A DNA stretch of 64,000 bases from Paludibacteraceae bacterium (GTDB lineage Bacteria; Bacteroidota; Bacteroidia; Bacteroidales; Paludibacteraceae). The notes below the pieces were generated by a model. It saw nothing but the letters and a program-made list of their open reading frames with translations, made no database searches and was not told the DNA's origin. Below are positions 25,896 to 35,092 of this stretch, one piece after another; position 1 is the first letter of the stretch; every line of letters starts with the position of its first letter. The stretch spans positions 1-64,000 of the forward strand of contig JAKSKR010000004.1 in the NCBI GenBank assembly GCA_024401645.1, in the 5' to 3' direction. The translations under genes and the position numbers were made by a program.

Positions 25896-25903
25896 TATTT
25901 TTG
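25896..25903 (+). promoter_or_regulatory. -7 box of the first cotH-like gene
   Basis: TATTTTTG fits TAnnTTTG and is 15 bp upstream of the ATG at 25919. The -33 element is not clear. Confidence 0.4.
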
Positions 25904-25918
25904 TAGAAAATTAGTTGA

Positions 25919-27235
25919 ATGGCAAGGTTCTTATGCATATTGTTTTCTTGTTTCTGTGTGCTGGTTGCTGGTGCGCAGAACCTTGAGAGTGTCTTCACGG
26001 TCTATCTCGACTCGGAAGATGGCAGGGAACCGTCGTGTGTTCAAGTCGATCACCCCATTAACCTTCAAGGCATAACCGTACATAGCGACTATGTTCCTAC
26101 CCGGGTAACCATCATTAACGGAAATGACACCCTTTACTCTAGTGCGAAAAGCGATGCTCCTTTTGGGGCTAAATTTAAGGTGAGGGGCAACACTTCGGCT
26201 GTGGTCGATAAAAAGCCCTATAAGATTAAGCTTGAAAAGAAAGCCGATTTGCTGTTCCGAAGCCCTAAACGTAAGGACAAGGAATGGGTACTTTTGGCGG
26301 GCGATGTCCAGGGACAGATGAATGCAATTGTGGGCATGCAGTTCAATAGGGTGGCGGGCATGGACTTTAGCCCTATGTGGAGCTTCTGCCGCCTCTATGT
26401 GAATGGTAACGACAAAGGCATGTATCTGCTGACGGAAACGGTTAAACGGAATGAAGATGCGCGTGTGAATGTTGATAGTACGGGCTTCATTGCCGAATAC
26501 GATGCCTATTGGTGGGACGAGGACTTTGCCGTTGGACTGAAAGATGTCATAAAATTCACGTTTAAGTACCCTAAAGCCGAAGACATGACCGATGGGCAGA
26601 AGGAATACTTTAGTGGATACCTCAATTCGTTCCTACAGTCAACTTCTGCAAAGAATTACAACGAATACATCGATGTCGAATCGTTTGCACTCTGGTTGCT
26701 TATGCAAGACGTTCTTGGCAATTCTGACTCTATGGGGGCTAACCTCTTCTTTTCGAAGAGCGATAACACGGCGTCTTCTAAAATGCGCATGGGACCTTTG
26801 TGGGATTTTGATTGCTTGGGCAGAAGTAAGGGGTGGTCTAGGCAGCACCTTTCCAATACCTTGTTCTTTAAACAGCTGCTTTCGGCACCCAATTTCGCTT
26901 TCCTGAAAGCCTATAAAAAGCTATGGAACGATAACAAGAAAATGTACGAAACCGAAATGAAAGGCTTCCTTTCCCTTTTCGAACAGAGTCCGGTTGCGGC
27001 TTCGTTGGCTGCTTTCTATGGCGAAAACGACTACAACAAGGCACTCAAGTTCCTGAACGATTGGTTCGACACCCGCTTCCAATGGATTGACGACAACATC
27101 AACACCGTTATTTACCAACGTGCCGAGTTCCGCGATTGTTTCTTTTACGATGTGTTGGGACGAAAATACAGCAAGGGCACGCCAAAAACGTTGCTGGTGA
27201 ACAAGAACCGCAAGCTGTATGTTACCCCCAAATAA
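25919..27235 (+). CDS. Secreted CotH-family protein kinase-like protein, copy 1
   Basis: 438 residues with a signal peptide (MARFLCILFSCFCVLVAGAQ). The CotH fold is seen in FGAKFKVRGNTS at 82-93, then KPYKIKLEKKADLL, GMYLLTETVKRN at about 167-178 and MGPLWDFDCLGR at 291-302. CotH proteins are atypical secreted kinases; in Bacillus CotH phosphorylates spore-coat proteins. The second aspartate of WDFD is present. The tail YDVLGRKYSKG plus KNRKLYV resembles short C-terminal tails of secreted Bacteroidetes proteins. The paralogue follows 20 bp downstream, so the two form an operon. Confidence 0.85.
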   Translation: MARFLCILFSCFCVLVAGAQNLESVFTVYLDSEDGREPSCVQVDHPINLQGITVHSDYVPTRVTIINGNDTLYSSAKSDAPFGAKFKVRGNTSAVVDKKPYKIKLEKKADLLFRSPKRKDKEWVLLAGDVQGQMNAIVGMQFNRVAGMDFSPMWSFCRLYVNGNDKGMYLLTETVKRNEDARVNVDSTGFIAEYDAYWWDEDFAVGLKDVIKFTFKYPKAEDMTDGQKEYFSGYLNSFLQSTSAKNYNEYIDVESFALWLLMQDVLGNSDSMGANLFFSKSDNTASSKMRMGPLWDFDCLGRSKGWSRQHLSNTLFFKQLLSAPNFAFLKAYKKLWNDNKKMYETEMKGFLSLFEQSPVAASLAAFYGENDYNKALKFLNDWFDTRFQWIDDNINTVIYQRAEFRDCFFYDVLGRKYSKGTPKTLLVNKNRKLYVTPK

Positions 27236-27255
27236 CCAATTATCATGCATAGGTT

Positions 27256-28590
27256 ATGTGTGACAAGTTTTTGCTGCCAATACGTTTAACTAGAGTTCAT
27301 CTCTTGGTACTGTTGCTTCTGTCCTCTGTCGAACTTGTGGCGCAGAACGAATATGTTATGCCCATAGTTTATGTGGAAACGCTTGGTGGGGTAGAACCAA
27401 CTTGTACGCCTATTAAGCACTCCGGGTACAAGGGAACAACAATAATAAGCGACTATGTGCGTGCTAGGGTGGTTATGGCTCAAGGTTGCGATACGTTGTT
27501 CTCTAGCCCTCTTGCCGATGATACGTTTGGTGCAAAGATTAAGATTCGGGGAAATACTTCTGCCCGAAAATCGAAGAAACCCTATAAGGTAAAATTGGCG
27601 AAAAAGGCCGACTTGTTGGGGCGTGAACCTGCTTGCAAGGATAAGGAATGGGCCCTCTTGGCTGGCGACTTTAAGGAACAGCTGAAAACAATAGTGGGCT
27701 TGCAGATGAACAAGATTCTCGAAATGGAGTTTTGTCCGTCTTGGCAGTTTTGTAGGCTTTTCCTTAATGGGGAAGACAAGGGTATTTACCTGCTGGTTGA
27801 GTCGGTTAAGGTAAATACAAAATGCAGACTGAACGTTGACGAGTCTGGCTTCTTTGCCGAGCTAGATGCTTACTGGTGGGCCAAATCTTATGCAATTGGC
27901 GATGGCACCATGCGTTATGTTGTTAAGTACCCCGACGAAGATGAACTGACCAACAAACAGAAGGCATACATAGAAACTGTGCTAAGTGGGTTCGAGGCTT
28001 CCATCCCTGCCGGCTCTTACGAAGATTACATCGACGTGAAGTCTTTTGCTTCTTGGATTTTAGGCCACGATATTCTAGGCACTTACGATTCTTCGGGCTC
28101 AAACCTCTTTCTTGTCAAGGAAGACAATACGGCTCAAACAAAACTGAAAATGGGCCCTCTGTGGGACTTTAGTGGCATTTGTAGGGTAACGGAGTGGGCC
28201 AACCAACACAAGTGGGGGCAATTTATCAAACCGCTGTTTCAGTCCTCAAATACTGCCTTTTTCAATGCTTACAGTGAGTTGTGGCGTGAAAATAGGGAGA
28301 CTTACGAATCTTCCATTAAGGAATTCTTGCGCCAATTCGAGCATAGCGACGTGGCTCCTGTCTTGTCTAGTGCTTATGGGAAAAAAGATTACGACGAGGC
28401 TGTAAATATGGTAAACGAATGGTTCGATTGGCGTTTCCGGTGGATTGACAACAATATCAGTTCTCTTTTCTACCAACGCATAGTGTCGCGCGACGACTTC
28501 TGGTACGATATTTCGGGTCGCCGATACGCTGAACCAAAGACAAACGTCCTCTACGTTAGAGAAAAAAAGAAAATGCTGGTTAAACCGTAG
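27256..28590 (+). CDS. Secreted CotH-family protein kinase-like protein, copy 2
   Basis: 444 residues, a diverged tandem copy of the previous gene. A hydrophobic N-terminal segment (VHLLVLLLLSSVELVAQ) serves as signal peptide. Conserved blocks are FGAKIKIRGNTS at 91-102, KPYKVKLAKKADLL, GIYLLVESVK and MGPLWDFSGICR at 299-310. Here the WDFD motif has become WDFS, so one acidic residue of the presumed metal site is lost. The tail YDISGRRYAEP resembles that of copy 1. It may have reduced activity or act as a partner of copy 1. The next gene starts 24 bp downstream. Confidence 0.83.
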   Translation: MCDKFLLPIRLTRVHLLVLLLLSSVELVAQNEYVMPIVYVETLGGVEPTCTPIKHSGYKGTTIISDYVRARVVMAQGCDTLFSSPLADDTFGAKIKIRGNTSARKSKKPYKVKLAKKADLLGREPACKDKEWALLAGDFKEQLKTIVGLQMNKILEMEFCPSWQFCRLFLNGEDKGIYLLVESVKVNTKCRLNVDESGFFAELDAYWWAKSYAIGDGTMRYVVKYPDEDELTNKQKAYIETVLSGFEASIPAGSYEDYIDVKSFASWILGHDILGTYDSSGSNLFLVKEDNTAQTKLKMGPLWDFSGICRVTEWANQHKWGQFIKPLFQSSNTAFFNAYSELWRENRETYESSIKEFLRQFEHSDVAPVLSSAYGKKDYDEAVNMVNEWFDWRFRWIDNNISSLFYQRIVSRDDFWYDISGRRYAEPKTNVLYVREKKKMLVKP

Positions 28591-28614
28591 AATATATAAA
28601 TAGAATACAATACT

Positions 28615-28902
28615 ATGCTTACAATGATTGTTTACTACCACTGTAAAAGTGGAATGCGTAACCAGTTCGTGAACGAACTGGCTGCAAAGAATATTGCGGC
28701 CTTGTGCCAAGCCGAACCTGGCAATGTGCAGTACGATTACTTCCTCTCGCAAAAGGATGCCGATACGGTTCTTCTTCTTGAAAAATGGGAGTCGGAAGAG
28801 GCGCAGAAGGTTCATCTTTCAACCCGTAATTTCGAGGTGTTAGGAACTATTAAGGCGCAGTTTGTCGAGTCTGTCGACATCGAACGGTTCGTTACCCAGT
28901 AA
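28615..28902 (+). CDS. Antibiotic biosynthesis monooxygenase (ABM)-family protein, putative quinol monooxygenase
   Basis: 95 residues forming the dimeric ferredoxin-like ABM fold: MIVYYHCKSGMRNQFVNEL, then GNVQYDYFLSQKDADTVLLL, then EKWESEEAQKVHLST. YgiN-like members oxidise quinols, but many are of unknown activity. It is small and cytoplasmic, unlike its two secreted CotH neighbours, so shared transcription may be chance. A terminator follows. Confidence 0.8.
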   Translation: MLTMIVYYHCKSGMRNQFVNELAAKNIAALCQAEPGNVQYDYFLSQKDADTVLLLEKWESEEAQKVHLSTRNFEVLGTIKAQFVESVDIERFVTQ

Positions 28903-28959
28903 TGTTTCTTCGGTAGGGCTGGTGTCTCTTTTTAAGATTTCACAGTGGGTGGAAAAAAT

Positions 28960-28991
28960 AAAGCGGAACGCGTTTTAAGGCGTTCCGCTTT
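28960..28991. terminator. Bidirectional intrinsic terminator
   Basis: AAAGCGGAACGC (28960-28971) / GCGTTCCGCTTT (28980-28991), a perfect 12-bp stem with an 8-nt loop. It lies between the ABM gene and the convergent proS. Confidence 0.88.
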
Positions 28992-29024
28992 GTTTTATAA
29001 TGCTGTTTACTGCTTATAAGCTTT

Positions 29025-30509
29025 TTAGTAAGCTCTTGCAAACAATACGCGGCATTTTGAAGGCTTGCCGGTTACCATGCACTTGCCTGGCTCCTTGTCG
29101 CCTGCAACGTAGCTGTCGAAAGGTACGCAACGAATGGTTGCCTTGGTTTCTTCCTTAATCTTGGCTTCTGTTTCAGCGGTGCCGTCCCAGTGTGCCAAAA
29201 TGAATCCACCCTTTTCAATTTCCTTCTTGAAATCGTCGTAGGTGTCAACAGTCTTAATGTTTTGCTTACGGTAGTCAAGAGCCTTCTGGAAGATGTTCTT
29301 CTGAATTTCTTCCAACAAGTCCTTAATGTATGCTGCAATGCCGTCAATCTGCTTGGTTTCCTTGGTGAGGGTATCGCGGCGAGCCACTTCAATGGTACCG
29401 TTCTCCAAGTCGCGTGCGCCCATAGCCAAACGAACAGGTACACCCTTAAGCTCGTATTCTGCGAACTTCCATCCTGGCTTCTTGGTGTCAGCATCGTCGT
29501 ACTTGACGCTGATGCCCATCTTCTTCAATTCGTCGATGACAGGATTCAACTTTTCGGTAATCTGCTTCAACTGGTCTTCGCCCTTGAAGATAGGAACGAT
29601 TACAACCTGAATTGGAGCCAAGTTTGGTGGCAATACCAAACCGTTATCGTCGCTATGTGCCATAATGAGCGCACCAATCAAGCGGGTAGATACACCCCAA
29701 GAAGTTGCCCATACATATTCAAGTTCGCCGTTGCGGTTCTGGAACTGTGCACCGAATGCCTTGGCAAAGTTCTGGCCAAGGAAGTGCGATGTTCCACTCT
29801 GTAGGGCCTTACCGTCTTGCATGAGGGCTTCAATGGTATAGGTGTCTACTGCACCTGCAAAACGTTCAGTTTCGCTCTTTACACCCTTTACAACTGGCAC
29901 TGCCATTACGTTTTCGGCAAAGTCGGCATAAACGTTAAGCATGCGCTGTGCTTCTGCCTCTGCCTCTTCGTAGGTTTCGTGTGCGGTGTGTCCTTCCTGC
30001 CACAAGAATTCTGCTGTACGCAAGAATGGGCGGGTTCTCATTTCCCAACGCATTACGTTTGCCCACTGGTTGCAAAGAATTGGAAGGTCTCTCCAACTCT
30101 TAATCCAGTTCTTATAAGTGTTCCAAATGATGGTTTCTGATGTTGGTCTGACGATGAGCTCTTCTTCTAGTTTTGCTTCTGGGTCTACCACAACGGCATT
30201 ACCTTCGTCGTTTACCTTCAGGCGGTAGTGGGTAACCACTGCACATTCCTTTGCAAAGCCTTCTACGTGCTTGGCTTCGCGGCTCAAAAACGATTTAGGA
30301 ATCAATAACGGGAAGTAGGCATTAACGTGGCCGGTTTCCTTGAAACGCTTGTCCAACTCGTGTTGCATCTTTTCCCAAATAGAGTAGCCGTAAGGCTTAA
30401 TTACCATACAACCTCTAACTGCCGACTGTTCTGCTAAGTCGGCCTTTACTACTAAATCGTTGTACCACTGCGAGTAGTTCTCGGCACGTGGTGTCAGTTC
30501 TTTTGCCAT
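29025..30509 (-). CDS. proS: Prolyl-tRNA synthetase, archaeal/eukaryotic type
   Basis: 494 residues. Class II synthetase motifs are plain: [10 protein letters not shown] at 121-130, [20 protein letters not shown] at 157-176 (motif 2), and [14 protein letters not shown] near 290 (motif 3). An anticodon-binding domain follows. The C-terminus ends RVLFARAY, and the terminal tyrosine is the hallmark of type 3 ProS. There is no editing insertion, as expected for this type. It charges tRNA-Pro in the cytoplasm. Bacteroidetes normally carry this form. A TAAATTTG box lies on the minus strand at 30542-30549 and may be its -7 element. Confidence 0.97.
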   Translation of the reverse strand: MAKELTPRAENYSQWYNDLVVKADLAEQSAVRGCMVIKPYGYSIWEKMQHELDKRFKETGHVNAYFPLLIPKSFLSREAKHVEGFAKECAVVTHYRLKVNDEGNAVVVDPEAKLEEELIVRPTSETIIWNTYKNWIKSWRDLPILCNQWANVMRWEMRTRPFLRTAEFLWQEGHTAHETYEEAEAEAQRMLNVYADFAENVMAVPVVKGVKSETERFAGAVDTYTIEALMQDGKALQSGTSHFLGQNFAKAFGAQFQNRNGELEYVWATSWGVSTRLIGALIMAHSDDNGLVLPPNLAPIQVVIVPIFKGEDQLKQITEKLNPVIDELKKMGISVKYDDADTKKPGWKFAEYELKGVPVRLAMGARDLENGTIEVARRDTLTKETKQIDGIAAYIKDLLEEIQKNIFQKALDYRKQNIKTVDTYDDFKKEIEKGGFILAHWDGTAETEAKIKEETKATIRCVPFDSYVAGDKEPGKCMVTGKPSKCRVLFARAY

Positions 30510-30583
30510 ATTTTATTTTAAGTCTGTACTAAATTATTACGCAAATTTACAACTTTTGCGGTTATTATCTGCTATTGCGTGTG

Positions 30584-31948
30584 TTATTGTTGGTCAATAA
30601 GGCTAATAGTCTCGGGTTGGCCCGGACGTGGTGCGTCTAGCGAAACCACTTTGCCGTCGCGGTCTATTAGCATGAAGCGCGGTATGCCTACTATGTTGTA
30701 GCGTTTGCAGAAGTCAGAGTCGAGTGCGCCAATAACGTGGTACTGTCCCCAGTTACTAGGTTTGTTTTCTATGAGGTTCATGGTGTTCTTCCAGCGGTCG
30801 GTGTCTTGGTCAATAGATATTGACACAAGGAAGACGGTGTTGTCGTCTTTGTAATGCTCTGCAAGGTTGAACATGTTAGGTATTTCTATCTTACATGGTC
30901 CGCACCAAGTTGCCCATACGTCTATGTAGATGGTCTTTCCCTTAAGGTCTGAAAGCTTAATCTTATTTCCGTTCACGTCTTCCATCTCGAAGTCGGGTGC
31001 CGACTTTCCGGCTACATTTCTTTTGGCTTCTTCGTAGCTTTCTTTCACGTAATCGGGTATGTCGCTTTCATGGCCGGCATACAGCTTTTTGTAGGTGCTG
31101 TAAATCTGGTCGGTATTTACAGGTGCCTTTGCCATAACGTTCACTATGTGTGCGTCGGCAGCAGCATAGTAGCTCTCTTTGTTCGAGAAGATGCGTGGCA
31201 GGTCTTTAATGAAGTCTACGTCGTAATTGTTGTTGCCGCTCATCGAGGCAAGGTGGTAGCTGCGGGCCACATAGCTAATGGCTATGTTTTCGTCAGCATT
31301 GTAGTCTATACTGTTGAACCATAGCGTAAACTCCTTGTCTTCCTTCTCTTCGAAAGGTACATAGCGAAGCAGTTCGTAAACGTATTTCTTTTCCCATTCA
31401 GCCTCTTTCGATACCTTGAAGACCTTGTCTTTAAGCAGGGCAAGGGTTTTCTTTAGCTCAAAAAGCTCATTCCTTAAGCTGTCTCTGAATTTTGCAAACC
31501 CCATCTTCTTAATAGACTCATCGCTAAATTTCTCGCTGATGATGTTATTGAAGTCGTAGGTTTGAATGTATGAGAAAACTTCCTTGTTGTCGCCATCGTA
31601 ATTGACGTCGGCAACGTATTCGTTGTCTTTTACCTGGCGCGGAACAATGGTCATTTTTGCACTGCTGTTCTGCGTAGCATAAATCTTGAACGAAACCTGT
31701 GGCTGCTCAATGCTGAATATCAGTTCGGTAGGTCCGTCAACCTTTACGGCTGTGTTGAACGAACCGTCGTTCTTCAGTTGCAGGGTGTCGTCGGGAATAT
31801 TGCCTTGTGGGTCTACTATAATCACGTTGTTTCCTTGGTTGTAGCCCACAATCTTTCCGCTAAAACGGGCCATTCCGTCCCTTTTAGCGAAAATGCTCGT
31901 AGGTATAGCAAGCAATATGCCAAGTATTATTAAAGGCGTAATTCTCAT
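30584..31948 (-). CDS. TlpA-like thioredoxin-fold protein with N-terminal DUF4369-like domain
   Basis: 454 residues with a signal peptide (MRITPLIILGILLAIPTSIF). The N-terminal part (about 28-125) is a beta-rich domain like those found in front of many Bacteroidetes TlpA proteins. A helical middle follows, and the thioredoxin domain occupies about 315-454. The active site ATWCGPCK is at about 346-353. After it come FLVSISIDQD and the cis-proline region VGIPRFMLIDRDGKVV. It probably reduces disulfides of exported proteins in the periplasm. It is alone between proS and the HAD gene. Confidence 0.88.
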   Translation of the reverse strand: MRITPLIILGILLAIPTSIFAKRDGMARFSGKIVGYNQGNNVIIVDPQGNIPDDTLQLKNDGSFNTAVKVDGPTELIFSIEQPQVSFKIYATQNSSAKMTIVPRQVKDNEYVADVNYDGDNKEVFSYIQTYDFNNIISEKFSDESIKKMGFAKFRDSLRNELFELKKTLALLKDKVFKVSKEAEWEKKYVYELLRYVPFEEKEDKEFTLWFNSIDYNADENIAISYVARSYHLASMSGNNNYDVDFIKDLPRIFSNKESYYAAADAHIVNVMAKAPVNTDQIYSTYKKLYAGHESDIPDYVKESYEEAKRNVAGKSAPDFEMEDVNGNKIKLSDLKGKTIYIDVWATWCGPCKIEIPNMFNLAEHYKDDNTVFLVSISIDQDTDRWKNTMNLIENKPSNWGQYHVIGALDSDFCKRYNIVGIPRFMLIDRDGKVVSLDAPRPGQPETISLIDQQ

Positions 31949-32134
31949 AAATCAAAAAAGAAAAACAATACAAAATAGGCAAGTTATTACCCGTTTATAA
32001 AGTGTTCGTTAGTGTCGTCTATTTGACTAAATTATGCAAATATAGAATTTTTCGCATAATAGAACGCTAGTAACGGTTGTAAATTATACCTAAAAAGTGT
32101 TCTGTTATTCCCTTTTTGATTGGTAAATATGCTT

Positions 32135-32764
32135 TTAGAGGCTTTTGAGGTATTGGTTGAATGCTTCAATCCAATTTTCACTGTCTTCTACGAAGAAGGT
32201 CGCCATTCCGGCTTCTTTTGCCCCAACCAGGTTCTGCTGGCGGTCGTCTACGAAGATGGTTTCTTCGGCTTTCATGTTGCCGTCTTTCAATACGTATTCG
32301 TAAATGGCAACGTCTGGCTTTGCAAGGCCTATGTCGCAACTTACGTAAAGCTTGTCGAAGTATGTGTAGAACGGACGCCCTTCGGGTGCAAATTCCTCAC
32401 CACGTATGTAGCTCATCATAAACGGATTGTTATTGGTAAGCATGTAAACGTTATAGCCTTGGGCTTTCCATTCTTCCAACTGCTTCAGCATGCCAGGGGC
32501 TAGGTGCGAGAAAAATCCCCACCATGCGTAGGCTATCTGTTCAAAGGTGATGTCCTTCCCGCAAAGGTCCGAGGCCTGTTTTAGGAAGTCTTCTATGCTG
32601 ATGGTGCCGTCTTCTACTTGGCCAAAAATTCCACCCCAGTTCTTGCCTTCTTCAAAGTAGTTTTCTGCGTTGGGTACACCTAGTGCGGCAAAGCGTTTAA
32701 CGGCTTCTTCGTGTTGGCTCACGCTCAAGACGCCGCCCCAGTCGAAAATGAGATTCTTAATCAT
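32135..32764 (-). CDS. HAD-superfamily hydrolase (phosphatase-like)
   Basis: 209 residues. Motif I is LIFDWGGVLS with the nucleophile D8, motif II is MLTNNNPF near 115, a lysine follows in LAKPDVAIYEY, and motif IV is TIFVDDRQQNLVGAKEAGM near 174-192. The helical cap between 15 and 80 fits the YihX/epoxide-hydrolase-like group, which dephosphorylates sugar phosphates or similar molecules. The exact substrate is unknown. A TATATTTG box is present on the minus strand at 32788-32795. Confidence 0.9.
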   Translation of the reverse strand: MIKNLIFDWGGVLSVSQHEEAVKRFAALGVPNAENYFEEGKNWGGIFGQVEDGTISIEDFLKQASDLCGKDITFEQIAYAWWGFFSHLAPGMLKQLEEWKAQGYNVYMLTNNNPFMMSYIRGEEFAPEGRPFYTYFDKLYVSCDIGLAKPDVAIYEYVLKDGNMKAEETIFVDDRQQNLVGAKEAGMATFFVEDSENWIEAFNQYLKSL

Positions 32765-32867
32765 TTGGTGTAAAGCTTTAGTTTATGCAAATATACATCA
32801 AATATCTATGATTGTTTCTGTTTCTTTGGCACGATGTTTGTAACGTTTATATCAAAAAAACGATTTT

Positions 32868-33815
32868 ATGAAGAATTTTGTTTCAACATCACTATTATGC
32901 TTGGGTCTAACCCTCTCTTCTTCAGCTTTTGCTGAGACTAAAGTTAAAACAATCGATGCCGTTTATTATAACGAGGACCAAACTGCTAATTACCTGACTA
33001 CGGGTGACAGTTACCTCGACAATTGGGGCGACTTTGACATCCAGTCTCGCATCCGTCGCAAAAACGTGTCTCCCGATTCTGTGAAACTATTTGTGAAAAG
33101 TCAGGTGCGCTATTTGAGCCCGCAGGCTACCGATAGGCTTCAAGGCTGTGTCGACAATCTGAACAAGACCATCAAAACGAATGGCTATAACTTGCCAATT
33201 CCTGCAAAGGTGCCTTTCATGGCAACTTCTATGGCCGAAGAGGGTAGTGCTGCGGCTTACACCCGTAAGTGTGGTATTGTTGTAAATAATAGAGCCATTT
33301 ATGGTTTCGGTAATCTTAATGAACTGGTTGCACACGAACTCTTTCACGTCCTAACTCGTAACGATCCTAAATTCAAGGCAAAGATGTACAAACTCATCGG
33401 GTTTAAGACTCTCAAGAAGGATATTCAAGTGCCTGAAAGCTTCAAGAACATGATGATATCAAATCCCGATGTTGATCACCACAATTCTTATGCAACTTTC
33501 AAAATCAATGGCAAGAAGGTCGATTGTGCCATGTACATCTATTCCGATGAGGAATGGAAAGGTGGAACTTTCTTCAGCTACATGAAGACGGGATTGGTTG
33601 AAATAGATAAGAAGAAATGCACGCTTGTGCTAAAAGACGGCAAACCGGTTATTCATTCTATTTCTGATGCGGAAGATTTCTACGATAAGGTAGGCCGTGA
33701 AACCGATTATGTCATCGATCCTGAAGAAATCCTTGCCGATAATTTTAGCTATGTCCTTTGCGGAAGTACTCATTCCGATTTGGCAAAGGCAATACAAAAG
33801 GCAATTTCTAAATAA
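32868..33815 (+). CDS. Secreted protein with HExxH motif, putative metallopeptidase
   Basis: 315 residues. The signal peptide is MKNFVSTSLLCLGLTLSSSA followed by FAE. Zinc-peptidase features are VAHELFHVLTRND with HELFH at 156-160 and, 126 residues later, DPEEILADNFSYVL (E286/E287), a plausible third ligand as in gluzincins. Outside these I recognise no named family. The stretch from 60 to 130 is charged and lacks repeats. It stands alone with its own terminator, next to the small-RNA-like repeats. The alternative is a catalytically inert relative. Activity is inferred only from the motifs. Confidence 0.65.
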   Translation: MKNFVSTSLLCLGLTLSSSAFAETKVKTIDAVYYNEDQTANYLTTGDSYLDNWGDFDIQSRIRRKNVSPDSVKLFVKSQVRYLSPQATDRLQGCVDNLNKTIKTNGYNLPIPAKVPFMATSMAEEGSAAAYTRKCGIVVNNRAIYGFGNLNELVAHELFHVLTRNDPKFKAKMYKLIGFKTLKKDIQVPESFKNMMISNPDVDHHNSYATFKINGKKVDCAMYIYSDEEWKGGTFFSYMKTGLVEIDKKKCTLVLKDGKPVIHSISDAEDFYDKVGRETDYVIDPEEILADNFSYVLCGSTHSDLAKAIQKAISK

Positions 33816-33839
33816 GGCAATACTTATATTTCATATATG

Positions 33840-33872
33840 GAGGTGTATCAGAATGACTTTATGATACACCTC
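33840..33872 (+). terminator. Intrinsic terminator of the HExxH protein gene
   Basis: GAGGTGTATCA (33840-33850) / TGATACACCTC (33862-33872) followed by TTTTTA, 24 bp after the stop codon. Confidence 0.88.
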
Positions 33873-33889
33873 TTTTTATGCCTGTTATA

Positions 33890-34043
33890 AAAACAGAAAA
33901 AGCGATGTTCGCACACCGCTTTCCTTGAACCTAATAAACTAATTCAAAATCATTACTTCTATAAACACGTAATAAACTACAATTCTTTCTTATATATACA
34001 AATAAACTACAAATCTAATATACGTCCTTTGTTTTTCGTTTCT
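33890..34043 (-). ncRNA. Predicted small RNA, copy 1 of 3
   Basis: On the minus strand a -7 box TAACTTTG (complement of 34048-34055) is followed by CCTCAGAAACGAAAAAC, about 150 nt of AT-rich sequence, and an intrinsic terminator whose stem AAAGCGGTG/CATCGCTTT ends in a T-rich tail. Shared internal blocks are GTAGTTTATTTGTATATATA, AGAATTGTAGTTTATT and TAGTTTATTAGGTTCAAG. AGTTTATT occurs three times. The frame content does not suggest a peptide. Related copies lie at 34349 and 34933. No Rfam-type family is recognised. The start site and length are inferred. Confidence 0.55.
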
Positions 34044-34266
34044 GAGGCAAAGTTAGTGGCTTTTATCTTTCGCGTGTTGCATATTTATTTCATTCTATTG
34101 TAGATTTCTATCTGCCTAAAATGTCCTGTATAAATGTGCTAGCAGATTTTCTTTTCTACTTTGAATACCAGTTGATTGTATCTTTCCTGTCAGTTTCCTT
34201 ATTTTTTCGTTCATTCATGGTTTGTTTAGTCGGAAAGTCAAGAAACTGTTCAATTTCTTTTGTAGA

Positions 34267-34322
34267 CGAATTTTATGAGGGGCTTTCTGGGCGTGTTTGA
34301 TTGGTTTAGAAAGGAACAAAGT
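34267..34322 (+). repeat. Dispersed sequence shared with 7733-7787
   Basis: AATTTTATGAGGGGCTTTCT followed by GGTTTAGAAAGGAACA matches the stretch at 7733-7787. In this copy an ATG at 34276 opens a 37-codon frame, MRGFLGVFDWFRKEQSEL and on, which ends within the terminator of small-RNA copy 2. It looks like the start of a lost gene. Confidence 0.55.
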
Positions 34323-34348
34323 GAACTGGCAAAAATGGCCTTTGCACC

Positions 34349-34553
34349 AAAAACAAGAAAAGCGATGTTTTTACACCGCTTTTCTTGAACTTAAATTCTT
34401 AAGTAGATCAAACCTTTTTACTTTTTACAAACACGAAATAAACTACAATTCTATATATATACAAATAAACTATCTTCAAACATTAGCAATAAATTCAAAC
34501 ATTCATTTGTTCAAACATTGCTCTTTCGTTTCCGAGATTTCTCTCTTGTTTCT
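34349..34553 (-). ncRNA. Predicted small RNA, copy 2 of 3
   Basis: The -7 box is TAATTTTG (complement of 34558-34565), followed by TCACAGAAACAAGAG, matching the start of the other copies. The terminator stem AAAAGCGGTG/CATCGCTTTT spans 34358-34383, with a loop changed to TAAAAA. It has an insertion near the 5' end containing three ATGTTTGAA-like motifs, so the transcript is about 50 nt longer than its sisters. The blocks TAGTTTATTTGTATATATA and AGAATTGTAGTTTATTTCGT are kept, while the third AGTTTATT block is altered. Confidence 0.5.
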
Positions 34554-34932
34554 GTGACAAAATTACTGCAAATAGCAAAAATGTGATAGAATTAATCTTT
34601 CATATCTTGGTAATAATCTTGCGTTTGTGCGGAATTGAAGGATTTGTTATAGTGTATGAAAGATTTGTCATAGTCTACGGCTACATTCTTGCTTTTTTCT
34701 GGATGCTCGTTGTTTCTACTGTTTCATCTTTTCAGATGCTGTGTCGACGTGTACCTTTTTCAAACGTCATTCCCCATTGGTATCACCCTCAACCATGGCG
34801 CCACAAATTGCGCTTTAGGTGGTCTTCTGGGGCATAGGTCTGTTCTGGACGAGTTCTGTCTTATGCATTCACAAAACCGATTGCAGGGGGAACTGATTGT
34901 TTTTATTGGACGTTGTCCGTTTTCTGTAGGAC

Positions 34933-35092
34933 AACAAAAAAAGCGATGTTCGCACATCGCTTTTCTTGAACCTAATAAACTAAGTATTCAAACCATTACT
35001 CTAAATAAACACGAAATAAACTACAATTCTTTATATATTACAAATAAACTTCTTTATAACTCAAACATTACTTACTATCTCGTTTTCTTTCT
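34933..35092 (-). ncRNA. Predicted small RNA, copy 3 of 3
   Basis: The -7 box is TAACTTTG (complement of 35097-35104), then CATCAGAAAGAAAACG. The terminator is the best of the three, AAAAGCGATG (34939-34948) / CATCGCTTTT (34955-34964) with a T7 tail on the minus strand. A wobble pair in the stems of copies 1 and 2 is a Watson-Crick pair here, which supports selection on the structure. Blocks AGTTTATTTGTAATATATA, AGAATTGTAGTTTATTTCGT and TAGTTTATTAGGTTCAAG are present. A second hairpin, GTTGTCC/GGACAAC, lies just beyond the terminator at 34912-34935. The DNA between the copies shows nothing that looks coding. Confidence 0.55.

Noticed and set aside
34297..34557. 86-codon plus-strand frame
   Set aside because: It crosses the terminator stem of small-RNA copy 2 and has low-complexity lysine/asparagine/isoleucine composition typical of AT-rich noncoding DNA.
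34640..34679. Direct repeat GATTTGT[TC]ATAGT[GC]TA
   Set aside because: Only two imperfect copies of about 17 bp in AT-rich DNA; could easily be chance.
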